Positions 1-6,968 of a stretch of DNA of 44,671 nt are shown here, in pieces; position 1 is the first letter of the stretch; each line of letters starts with the position of its first letter. The DNA is taken from positions 1-44,671 of the forward strand of contig CAMDHY010000024.1 of NCBI GenBank assembly GCA_945898215.1, in the 5' to 3' direction. The DNA is from Pseudoxanthobacter soli DSM 19599 (GTDB lineage Bacteria > Pseudomonadota > Alphaproteobacteria > Rhizobiales > Segnochrobactraceae). The translations under genes were made by a program, and so were the position numbers. The notes below the pieces were generated by a model that saw only the letters and a program-made list of their open reading frames with translations, made no database searches and was not told the origin of the DNA.

Positions 1-1944
1 CGCGGCATGACGCCGGCCAAGCTCGCCGAGGTGGTCGCGCACCTGTCGGCGATCGAGGTGGCATTTGCCTATTCGAAGATGCGCCAGCGCAAGACGCCGG
101 GAAACCAGGCGCACGTGACCAACGCCAAGGACGACCCGCTGCAGCTCGCCGCCGATGCTGCCACCGCGGTGGCCTTCGGCTTCGACGAGATCGAGACGAC
201 GATGCGGGTGGCGGAGAACTCCTGGTCGAACGCGCTCGCCTGCCTCGTCGGCGGCGCCGTCGGCCGGCCGGGCGTCTTGTTCCAGTGCTCGATCGAGGAG
301 GCGGAGGAGCTCCGCATCGGGCTCGCCGGCCTGTCCTCCTATGCCGAGACCGTGTCGGTCTACGGCACCGAGCGCACCTTCATCGACGGCGACGACACGC
401 CGTGGTCGAAGGCGTTCCTGACGGCCGCCTATGCCTCGCGCGGCATCAAGGCGCGCTGCACGTCGGGGGCCGGCGCCGAGCTCCTGATGGGCGTCCACGA
501 GAAGAAGTCGATGCTCTATCTCGAAGCCCGCTGCCTCTGCCTGCAGCGCGGCATGGGCGTGCAGGGCACCCAGAACGGCGGCATCGACGGCGCCCCGATC
601 GCGGCCTCCGTGCCCGGCGGCATGTACGAAATGATGGCGGAGAACCTCGTCGCCGTCTGGCTCGGCCTCGAATGCGCCTCCGGGAACGACGCCCGGCCGA
701 CCGAATCGGAGATCCGCGTCGGCGCCAAGATCGCCCCCTATCTGCTCGCCGGTTCCGACCTCGTCTGTTCCGGCCTCGGCTCGATCCGCAAATACGACAA
801 CTCCTTCAACGCCTCGCTGTTCAACGGCGAGGAGATGGAGGACTTCCTGGTCCTGCAGCGCGACTTCGAGGCCGACGGCGGCCTGGTGCCGGCCGGCGAG
901 GACAAGGTGCTCGACGTCCGCCGCCGCGCGGTGGAGGCCCTCGCCGCCGTGCTCGAGGAACTGGGGCTCGGCCAGCCCACTCGCGCGATGCTGTCGTCCG
1001 TCATCGTCGCCTCCGGCTCCGACGACACCGAGAGCTACACCGCCGGCGATGCCACCCGCATCTCCGAGGCGATCCGCGCCCGTGGGCTCACCGCGCTCGA
1101 CGTCGTCGCGGCACTCTCGAAGCGCGGCTTCGCGGACGAGGCGGAGAACATCCTGTTCATGCTGCGCCAGCGCGTCGCCGGCGACTTTCTGCAGACCTCC
1201 GCCGTCATCCGCGACGGCCACGTGCGGTCGGCCGTCAACGACCCCAACGACTACATGGGCCCCGGCACCGGCTACCGCATGAGTGCAGAGCGCTGGGCGG
1301 CGGTTAAGGACATCCGCGGCCAACTCGACGAGCGCGAGGTGCTCGCCGCCCAGGCCGTGCACGCCCCCGAAGAGGCCGCCGCCTGGCGGCTTTCCGAGCG
1401 CGGCCCGGCGCGGCAGGGCGGCCCGGCGAACGAGGTCGTCATCGGCGTCAGCCCGGCCTTCGGGCTGAAGCTGCACGTCACCACCGCCGGCCACAAGCTG
1501 TCGGCGCTGATCGCGGCCCTGATCGACGGCGTCGCGGAGGGCGGCGGCGTCGCCCGCGTCGTGCGCTGCCGCCACACCGCCGACACCTCCTTCCTCGGGC
1601 TGACGGCGGCGAAGCTGTCGGGCTCCGGCATCGGCATCGGCGTGCAGTCGAAGGGCACGCTGGTGCTGCACCGCGCCGACCGGCTGCCGCACATGAACCT
1701 CGAGATCTTCTCGAACGCGCCGCTGGCGACGCTTGCCCACTACCGCGCCATCGGCCGCAACGCCGCCTGCCACGCCCGCGGCGAGAAGCCGGAGCCGGTG
1801 CTGGTGCCCTTCCGCGGCGAGGCGCTCGGCGCCCGCTTCCACGTCCACGTCGCCCTCGTCTACGCGGTGGAGACCGGCCTGATCGAGCCCGGCGCCAACC
1901 CGGTGGAGCTGTCGATCGAATACCTGAAGGAGCAGGCGGCGTGA
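1..1944 (+). CDS. pduCD: B12-dependent diol/glycerol dehydratase, fused large and medium subunits (5' partial)
   Basis: Adenosylcobalamin-dependent dehydratase converting 1,2-propanediol or glycerol to the aldehyde. Residues count from the ATG at 7, but this is not the real start: the frame is open to base 1, and MTPAK aligns with about residue 108 of the roughly 554-residue PduC, so about 107 residues lie upstream. Residues 1 to about 440 are large subunit. Every active-site residue known in the Klebsiella enzyme is present at a constant offset: H36 (AHVTN), E63 (DEIETT), E114 (YAETVS), Q189 (TQNGG), D228 (SGND) and S255. A linker of about 35 residues follows. From residue 476 (EVVIGVSPAF) the chain is medium subunit (PduD), including LSGSGIGIGVQSKG and NLEIFSNAPL. 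In enteric bacteria these are two genes; here there is no stop or frameshift between them. The small subunit follows with a GTGA overlap. No shell or reactivase gene is in view. Confidence 0.93.
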   Translation, partial: RGMTPAKLAEVVAHLSAIEVAFAYSKMRQRKTPGNQAHVTNAKDDPLQLAADAATAVAFGFDEIETTMRVAENSWSNALACLVGGAVGRPGVLFQCSIEEAEELRIGLAGLSSYAETVSVYGTERTFIDGDDTPWSKAFLTAAYASRGIKARCTSGAGAELLMGVHEKKSMLYLEARCLCLQRGMGVQGTQNGGIDGAPIAASVPGGMYEMMAENLVAVWLGLECASGNDARPTESEIRVGAKIAPYLLAGSDLVCSGLGSIRKYDNSFNASLFNGEEMEDFLVLQRDFEADGGLVPAGEDKVLDVRRRAVEALAAVLEELGLGQPTRAMLSSVIVASGSDDTESYTAGDATRISEAIRARGLTALDVVAALSKRGFADEAENILFMLRQRVAGDFLQTSAVIRDGHVRSAVNDPNDYMGPGTGYRMSAERWAAVKDIRGQLDEREVLAAQAVHAPEEAAAWRLSERGPARQGGPANEVVIGVSPAFGLKLHVTTAGHKLSALIAALIDGVAEGGGVARVVRCRHTADTSFLGLTAAKLSGSGIGIGVQSKGTLVLHRADRLPHMNLEIFSNAPLATLAHYRAIGRNAACHARGEKPEPVLVPFRGEALGARFHVHVALVYAVETGLIEPGANPVELSIEYLKEQAA

Positions 1945-2510
1945 GCGCGATGCCCGAACCCACCGGCGCTGCCGAGGCATCCGGCGCACCTGCATCGCCT
2001 GGCCGAGGCGCTGGCGGCGCGCCGGTGGCGGCAGAGAGATCGGCGGGCGGCACGGTGGGAGGCTCTGGAGGAGGCTCGGCAACCCCCCCAATCGCCGACG
2101 GCGACCTCCCCTACCCGATCGCCGACAAACGCCCCGACCTCGTCCGCACGGCGAACGGTCTCGGCCTCGACGCGCTCACCGTCGAGGCGGTGGTGGCGGG
2201 CAAGATCGCCCGCGAGGACATCGCCATCACGCCGGAGGCGCTGCGCCTGCAGGCCGACATCGCCCGGCGCGTCGGCCGCGACCGGCTGGCGGAAAACTTC
2301 GAGCGCGCCGCCGAACTCGCCCGTGTGCCCGAGGACGAACTGATGGCCGTCTACGAGCTCCTCCGCCCCGGCCGCGCCACCGGCCCCGAGCCGCTCCGCG
2401 CCGCCGCGGCGAAACTCCGCAGCGACTACGGCGCCGACAGGGTCGCGGCGCTCGTCGAGGAGGCTGCGGACGTCTACGTCCGGCGCGGGCTGTTCACGCG
2501 GCGGTTCTGA
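1941..2510 (+). CDS. pduE: Diol/glycerol dehydratase small subunit
   Basis: Gamma subunit of the B12-dependent dehydratase, completing the complex encoded just upstream. The PduE-like part begins near residue 57 (YPIADKRPDLV) and includes ITPEALRLQADIARRVGRDR and ENFERAAELARVPEDEL, strongly family-typical, then a C-terminal YVRRGLF like that of PduE. The first 50 or so residues are a low-complexity Gly/Ala/Pro/Ser tract with no recognisable domain, taking the place of the short N-terminus of enteric PduE. GTG at 1941 overlaps the upstream stop (GTGA) and suggests translational coupling. An ATG at 1950 is an alternative start. A role for the N-terminal tract is unknown; in Pdu systems N-terminal extensions of subunits can target enzyme to microcompartments, but this tract does not look like the usual amphipathic helix. 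Confidence 0.9.
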   Translation: MSAMPEPTGAAEASGAPASPGRGAGGAPVAAERSAGGTVGGSGGGSATPPIADGDLPYPIADKRPDLVRTANGLGLDALTVEAVVAGKIAREDIAITPEALRLQADIARRVGRDRLAENFERAAELARVPEDELMAVYELLRPGRATGPEPLRAAAAKLRSDYGADRVAALVEEAADVYVRRGLFTRRF

Positions 2511-2540
2511 GGGCGGTTCCGCGTCGCTGCCGCGACGCGG

Positions 2541-2765
2541 CCCTCATCCGCCCTTCGGGCACCTTCTCCCAGCGCGCTGGGAGAAGGACTGGTTGCGGCC
2601 TCTCGCCCCGTATCGATGCATGCCCTGCTGCCGCCCAAGGCCTGCTGCCGCCTCTCGCCCTGCTCCCGCGCAACCGAGCACCGCCACATCGATCCGTCGG
2701 CACACCATCGGCGATCATCCCCTGCTCCCGCTCGCGGGAGAAGGTGGCCGAAGGCCGGATGAGGG
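2541..2765. repeat. Pair of inverted palindromic intergenic repeats
   Basis: The 417-base gap 2511-2927 has no convincing gene. It holds two copies of one element in opposite orientation: arms at 2541-2570 and 2736-2765 match in 28 of 30 positions as reverse complements. Each arm contains a small hairpin (GCCCTTCGGGC at one end, GGCCTTCGGCC at the other). The two differences between arms are the two sides of one base pair of that hairpin, so pairing is kept. Next to each arm is a second palindrome, CTTCTCCCAGC-GC-GCTGGGAGAAG at 2564-2587 and CTCCCG-CTCG-CGGGAG at 2725-2740. The layout resembles the dispersed rhizobial intergenic (RIME-like) elements; the family name is inference. Confidence 0.75.
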
Positions 2766-2927
2766 CGGCGCACGAAGGGCGCCGAACGGCGTCGACCTGC
2801 CCTCGCGCGCCGTGCGGCAGTTTCCACCCCGGCGACCGCCCCACCCTTGAGACCCACCGCGTTTCCGCCGACACTCCCGCCGAGCCCCGCGCCATGACGC
2901 CCGGGGCGCCGACGGGGGAACACCGCC

Positions 2928-3884
2928 ATGGCCGACCGCATCGCGCTCGAGGAGCACTTCATCTGCGACTGTCTGATGCCGTACCTCGACGCCGACATCC
3001 CGCACGTCTCCGCCGATGCGAAGGCCCGCCTCGTCGCCGACCTCTCGGACTTCGGCGAGCGGCGGCTCGCCGCGATGGCGGCGGCCGGCGTCTCCCGGGC
3101 GGTGCTGTCGATCTCCGGCCCGGGCGTGCAGGCCGCGCCGGATGCGGCCAAGGCCGCCCGCCTCGCCCATGAGGCGAACGACGTGCTGGCGGCGGAGGTG
3201 CAGCGACGGCCCGGCGCCTATTCCGGCTTCGCCCACCTCGCCATGCAGGACCCGGCCGGCGCGGCGGACGAACTCGAGCGCTGCGTCCGCGATCTCGGCT
3301 TCGTCGGCGCGATGGTGAACGGCCACACGGGCGGCGTCTATCTCGACGACCCCCGCCACGACCCGTTCTGGGAACGCCTCCAGTCCCTCGACCTGCCGCT
3401 CTATCTCCACCCCGGCGACGCCTACCGCCTGCCCTACGTTCTGGAGGGCTGCCCGGAGCTGCGCCAGCCGGTGTGGGAGTGGACGACCGAGACCGCCTCG
3501 CACTTCCTCCGCCTCATCTACGCCGGCGTCTTCGACCGCTTCCCGAAGCTGAAGATCGTGCTCGGCCACATGGGCGAGACGCTGCCGTTCATGCTGTGGC
3601 GGCTCGACAGCCGCACCAAATTCCTCGCCGACAAGCGCCCGCTGGCGCTGCCGCCCTCGGCCTACCTCAAGCGCAACCTGTTCGTGACGATCTCCGGCCA
3701 GTTCGACGACGTGCCGCTCGCCGCCGCCCTCTCGGCGCTGGGCGCCGACCACGTCATGTTCTCCGTCGACTACCCCTACGAGGACAGCGGCGAGGCCGGC
3801 CGCTTCCTCGATCGCGCCGCGATCGACGCCGAGACGCGCGACAAGGTCGGCCGCGGCACGGCCGCCGCCCTGATGCACCTCTGA
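2928..3884 (+). CDS. Amidohydrolase family protein, gamma-resorcylate decarboxylase-like
   Basis: A 318-residue protein of the ACMSD/gamma-resorcylate decarboxylase branch of the amidohydrolase superfamily, a metal-dependent (beta/alpha)8 barrel that decarboxylates aromatic acids non-oxidatively. The metal ligands expected for 2,6-dihydroxybenzoate decarboxylase are visible: E8 and H10 in LEEHF, H161 in YLHPGD and D281 in VDYPYE. The catalytic His is H214 in VLGHMGE. Length equals the family norm. Start is the ATG at 2928 with a weak GGGGGA upstream. The gene stands alone and converges with the SDR gene 13 bases downstream. The true substrate cannot be read from sequence: 2,6-dihydroxybenzoate, salicylate or a related hydroxybenzoate are all possible. 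No other aromatic-degradation gene is in the window. Confidence 0.88.
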   Translation: MADRIALEEHFICDCLMPYLDADIPHVSADAKARLVADLSDFGERRLAAMAAAGVSRAVLSISGPGVQAAPDAAKAARLAHEANDVLAAEVQRRPGAYSGFAHLAMQDPAGAADELERCVRDLGFVGAMVNGHTGGVYLDDPRHDPFWERLQSLDLPLYLHPGDAYRLPYVLEGCPELRQPVWEWTTETASHFLRLIYAGVFDRFPKLKIVLGHMGETLPFMLWRLDSRTKFLADKRPLALPPSAYLKRNLFVTISGQFDDVPLAAALSALGADHVMFSVDYPYEDSGEAGRFLDRAAIDAETRDKVGRGTAAALMHL

Positions 3885-3897
3885 TCGTCGCGCGCCC

Positions 3898-4659
3898 TCA
3901 GGCGATGCACTCGCCGCCGTCGATGACGAGGGCGTGGCCGGTCATGAACGACGAGCGGTCGGAGGCGAGGAAGAGGATCGCCTCGGCGATCTCGTCGACC
4001 GACGCCCACCGCCCCATCGGGATCTTCTCGCGGATGTAGGCCTCGATCGCCGCGCGCCCGCCCATCTGGCGGATGAAGGGGTCATTGAACGGCGTGTCGA
4101 CCCAGCCCGGACAGAGCGCGTTCACCCGCACGCCGTAGCGGCCGTAGTCGATGGCGATCTGCTTCACCATCGCCACCACGGCGTGCTTGGTGGTGGCATA
4201 GGCGACCATCTCGCGGTCGTAGAAGACGCCCGAGTTCGAGGCGGTGACGAGGATCGAGCCGCGGCCCGCCGCCCGCATCACCGGCATGGCGAGCTTCGCC
4301 AGCATGAAGTGGGCGCGGACGTTGAGCCGCCAGGAGGCATCCATGCCGTCCGCAGAGACCGCCTCCAGCGGCCCTTCCACCTGCACGCCGGCGTGGCTGT
4401 GGACGATGTCGAGCCGGCCGTAGGCGTCGAGCGCCGCCGCCACCAGTCGCTCGAGCGCCGCGTCGTCCGTCACGTCGGTCGCCACCGCGAGCGCCCGCCC
4501 GCCGGCATCCGTGATCGCCTCGGCCGCCGCCGCGCCCGCCGCCGCGTCACGGTCGGCGACCACCACCGCCGCCCCCTCGCGCGCCATCGCGAGCGCCCCC
4601 GCCCGCCCGATCCCCGACCCCGCCCCCGTCACGATCGCCACGCGGTCCTGGAGAATCAT
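3898..4659 (-). CDS. SDR family NAD(P)-dependent oxidoreductase
   Basis: Classical short-chain dehydrogenase of 253 residues. It has the Rossmann motif TGAGSGIG (residues 11-18), a catalytic Ser in the VTASNSG stretch, and Y154/K158 in YATTK. The C-terminal segment ends SFMTGHALVIDGGECIA, the usual SDR ending. The NNAG motif that normally follows beta-4 is changed to HSHAG, so the structural Asn is replaced. I chose the ATG at 4659 because AGGA lies five bases before it; an in-frame ATG at 4671 would add four residues without a ribosome site. Substrate is not predictable; the closest general groups are glucose 1-dehydrogenase-like and 3-oxoacyl-reductase-like SDRs. It converges with the amidohydrolase gene and is not in an operon. 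Confidence 0.88.
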   Translation of the reverse strand: MILQDRVAIVTGAGSGIGRAGALAMAREGAAVVVADRDAAAGAAAAEAITDAGGRALAVATDVTDDAALERLVAAALDAYGRLDIVHSHAGVQVEGPLEAVSADGMDASWRLNVRAHFMLAKLAMPVMRAAGRGSILVTASNSGVFYDREMVAYATTKHAVVAMVKQIAIDYGRYGVRVNALCPGWVDTPFNDPFIRQMGGRAAIEAYIREKIPMGRWASVDEIAEAILFLASDRSSFMTGHALVIDGGECIA

Positions 4660-4811
4660 GGTCGTCCTCATGTTGACGCGGGAAGCGCCCTGGCCTCGCC
4701 ACCGGGCCGGAAACGGAAGCGCGAGCCTAGCGTTGGCACGGTCGCACCGCCACCCGTCGCACCCGGCGACGGGATCGGTCAGACTGGCGGGCAGAGACGG
4801 GAGACCACCCC

Positions 4812-5219
4812 ATGCACATCGACGGCGGCTGCCATTGCGGACACGTGCGCTACGAGGCGGAGATCGATCCGGAGGACGTCTCGATCTGCCACTGCACCGA
4901 CTGCCAGAGCCTCACCGGCTCGGCCTTCCGCGTCACCGTCGAGACGGCGGCCGACAACGTCCGCCTCACTGCCGCGCCGCCGAAGCTCTACGTCAAGACC
5001 GCCGCGAACGGCCGCAAGCGGCAGCAGTATTTCTGCGGTGAGTGCGGCTCGCCGCTGTTCACCACCGGCGACGGCGAGGCCGCCGCCTTCTGGGGCATCC
5101 GCTGGGGCAGCATCCGCCAGCGCGCCGACCTCGTGCCCCGTCGCCAAATCTGGTGCCGCTCGGCGGTGCCATGGATCGCCGACGTGCCGGGGCTGCCGGG
5201 GGTAGCGGGGGATGATTGA
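4812..5219 (+). CDS. GFA-family (CENP-V/GFA) zinc protein
   Basis: A 135-residue protein of the glutathione-dependent formaldehyde-activating (GFA, CENP-V/GFA) fold. The zinc ligands are all visible: C7 and C9 in GGCHCGHVRYE, C26, C28 and C31 in SICHCTDCQSLTG, and C75/C78 in YFCGECGSPLF. Members are often annotated as formaldehyde-activating enzymes, but a glutathione-formaldehyde activity is disputed for the family, so only the fold is claimed. The ATG at 4812 follows a GGGAGA by about seven bases. It stands between the SDR gene, which is divergent, and a DUF805 gene 180 bases downstream; nothing was recognised in that gap. Confidence 0.9.
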   Translation: MHIDGGCHCGHVRYEAEIDPEDVSICHCTDCQSLTGSAFRVTVETAADNVRLTAAPPKLYVKTAANGRKRQQYFCGECGSPLFTTGDGEAAAFWGIRWGSIRQRADLVPRRQIWCRSAVPWIADVPGLPGVAGDD

Positions 5220-5399
5220 GCGAGGGCATTCGCAGAACGAGTGACCGCCGCGCGGGAGACAGGAGGGCCGTGGCATGGCGCACGGCGCGTTTCGGCCGCA
5301 CCGGCCGGGCGGATCGACACGACTTGAGGGCGCGTGGGCCACCGTGTCTGATGGACCCGCTCGCCCCCGGCGATTCCCGCCCGTTCCCGGAGATGCCCC

Positions 5400-5843
5400 G
5401 TGTACTGGATGACCCTGCCGCTGAAGAAGTTCTTCCAGTTCTCGGGTCGCTCGCGGCGCAAAGAATACTGGATGTTCGCGCTGCTGTTCTGGATCCTGTT
5501 CTTCGTCGCCGGAGTGATCGACACGATGATGGGGTTCGGCACGGTCAATACCGGCACGACGACCGATCCATACAACTTCAGCTGGAACGTCCACAACGGG
5601 CCGGTGATGATCGCCCTCAGCCTGGCGTTCTTCATTCCGCACCTCGCCGTCAGCGTGCGCCGCCTGCACGACACGAACCGGACGGGCTGGTGGCTCCTGA
5701 TCCTGCTGCTGCCGCTGATCGGCATGATCGTGATGTTCGTCTTCCTGTGCCTCGACGGCACCGTCGGGCCGAACCGCTTCGGTGCCGATCCGAAGGCGGG
5801 CGAGCCCGGCCATCCGTCTCTCGGGGCAGCACCGGCCGAGTAA
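5400..5843 (+). CDS. DUF805 family inner-membrane protein
   Basis: A 147-residue membrane protein of the DUF805 family. Signature features are the N-terminal FSGRSRRKEYW (residues 15-25), the RRLHDTNRTGWW motif before the third membrane helix, and a C-terminal soluble tail beginning DGTVGPNRFGADP. Hydrophobic helices lie at about 26-42, 70-85 and 96-116. The start is a GTG at 5400 with GGAG about nine bases upstream; the reading MYWMTLPLKKFFQFSGR matches how family members begin. The family has no established biochemical function. It is separated by 35 bases from the convergent LysE-family gene. Confidence 0.87.
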   Translation: MYWMTLPLKKFFQFSGRSRRKEYWMFALLFWILFFVAGVIDTMMGFGTVNTGTTTDPYNFSWNVHNGPVMIALSLAFFIPHLAVSVRRLHDTNRTGWWLLILLLPLIGMIVMFVFLCLDGTVGPNRFGADPKAGEPGHPSLGAAPAE

Positions 5844-5878
5844 CCGGAGCCGCCCGCCTCACGACCCGCCCCGCCGGT

Positions 5879-6514
5879 TCACCCCCGCCACGTCACCGCC
5901 GCCACGCCCGCTCCGATCAGCAGCGTGCCCCCGACCCGGTTCACCGCCTTCTGCACCGACGGGCGGCGGATCTGGGTGCGGGCGGCGGAGGCGGCGAGCG
6001 CGTAGGCGAGCGCGTTCAGCGCCGCGAGCGTCACGAAGGTCGCCTCCAGCACGATCATCTGCGGGGCGAGAGGCGCCGACAGGTCGAGGAACTGCGGCAG
6101 GAAGGCGACGAAGAAGACGAGGCTCTTCGGATTGAGCGCCGTCACCACATAGGCGTGGCCGAACATCCGCCACGGGCGGAGCTCCGGCGCCGCGCCGGCC
6201 TCGCCCTCCGCCCCGGCGGCGCCGAGCGTCGGCGGTGCCCGCCAGAGCTTGATGCCGAGCCAGACGAGATAGGCGGCGCCGAGCCACTTCAGCGCCGTGA
6301 ACAGCATCGCCGAGGTGGCGAGGAGCGCGCCCAAGCCCAGCATCGAGCAGGTCATCGCCGTGAAGTCGCCGAGCGCCACGCCGGCCACGGTGGAGAGCGC
6401 CGCCCGCCGCCCGTGGCCGAGCGCATAGGAGACGACGATCAGGATCGTCGGGCCGGGTATGGCGAGCAGGATCGCCGAGGCGGCGACGAAGGCGAGCCAG
6501 AGCTCGAGCGACAT
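5879..6514 (-). CDS. LysE/RhtB family translocator
   Basis: A 211-residue amino-acid or metabolite exporter of the LysE/RhtB superfamily in the inner membrane. The N-terminal helix contains the typical AIPGPTILIVVSYALGHGRR, then helices near 43-62 and 67-85, a hydrophilic loop near 92-113 that is longer than usual and Ala/Gly/Glu-rich, and the conserved ALNPKSLVFFVAFLPQF. A further helix pair completes the six-helix plan. The start at 6514 is supported by GGAG eight bases upstream. Exported substrate (Lys, Thr, homoserine lactone or others) cannot be decided. A longer overlapping frame over the same bases (5859-6626) is Arg-rich and is a shadow. Confidence 0.9.
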   Translation of the reverse strand: MSLELWLAFVAASAILLAIPGPTILIVVSYALGHGRRAALSTVAGVALGDFTAMTCSMLGLGALLATSAMLFTALKWLGAAYLVWLGIKLWRAPPTLGAAGAEGEAGAAPELRPWRMFGHAYVVTALNPKSLVFFVAFLPQFLDLSAPLAPQMIVLEATFVTLAALNALAYALAASAARTQIRRPSVQKAVNRVGGTLLIGAGVAAVTWRG

Positions 6515-6626
6515 CGGAAGGGCTCCGCGTGAGGTGCGCAGCGGAGCAAGCTCCGGTTCGCCCGCGAAGGCAAGGGGTGCCCTGCGGGGCGCCCGGCGCG
6601 CCGGAAGCGCCGGCCGGCGCCGTCAC

Positions 6627-6860
6627 TCATTCGTTGCCGAAATACTCGCTGCGGGCGACGAGGGCGTCGTCGCGGTGCTGGTTGGCCAGCACCGCCCGGC
6701 AGTTGACGTAGTCGGCGCTGCCCGCCTGCAGGCCCTGGCCGACGCAGATCGCGTCGTCGCGGCCGCCGGCCTCGCCGGTGGTGGTGCAGGCGCCGAGCAA
6801 CGCGGCGCAGGCGGCGACGGCGAGGGCAGCGGAAGAACGACGGATCGGGGATGAACGCAC
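6627..6860 (-). CDS. Small alphaproteobacterial lipoprotein
   Basis: A 77-residue predicted lipoprotein. A basic n-region (MRSSPIRRSS) is followed by a hydrophobic stretch and the lipobox LLGAC with the acylated Cys at residue 25. The mature part contains DDAICVGQGLQAGSADYVNC, a pattern seen in many short alphaproteobacterial lipoproteins in which a D-D-x-x-C-x-x-x-G segment is followed by a Y-x-x-C-R segment; the two cysteines could form a disulphide. The GTG at 6860 is preferred because GGAG sits five bases upstream; an in-frame GTG at 6896 would place 12 extra residues before the signal peptide. Function unknown. It lies downstream of the TssB-TssC fusion on the same strand, 108 bases away. 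Confidence 0.75.
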   Translation of the reverse strand: MRSSPIRRSSAALAVAACAALLGACTTTGEAGGRDDAICVGQGLQAGSADYVNCRAVLANQHRDDALVARSEYFGNE

Positions 6861-6968
6861 GAGAACTCCGGGACAGCGAACGTACAGGGTCCCCACCTTG
6901 CACGCGGCGAGGCACCCCCGACAAGCGCCGCCGGCGCCCCGGTCTTCGCCGGCCGGTCGCGCGCGACG

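Noticed and set aside
1320-1440. Frameshift or missing stop between the PduC and PduD parts
   Set aside because: The frame is continuous with sensible codon use through the linker and both sides keep conserved residues, so a true fusion is the better reading.
5859-6626. 255-codon minus-strand frame overlapping the LysE gene
   Set aside because: Arg/Pro/Ala-rich and without helices; the 5879-6514 frame has the LysE motifs.
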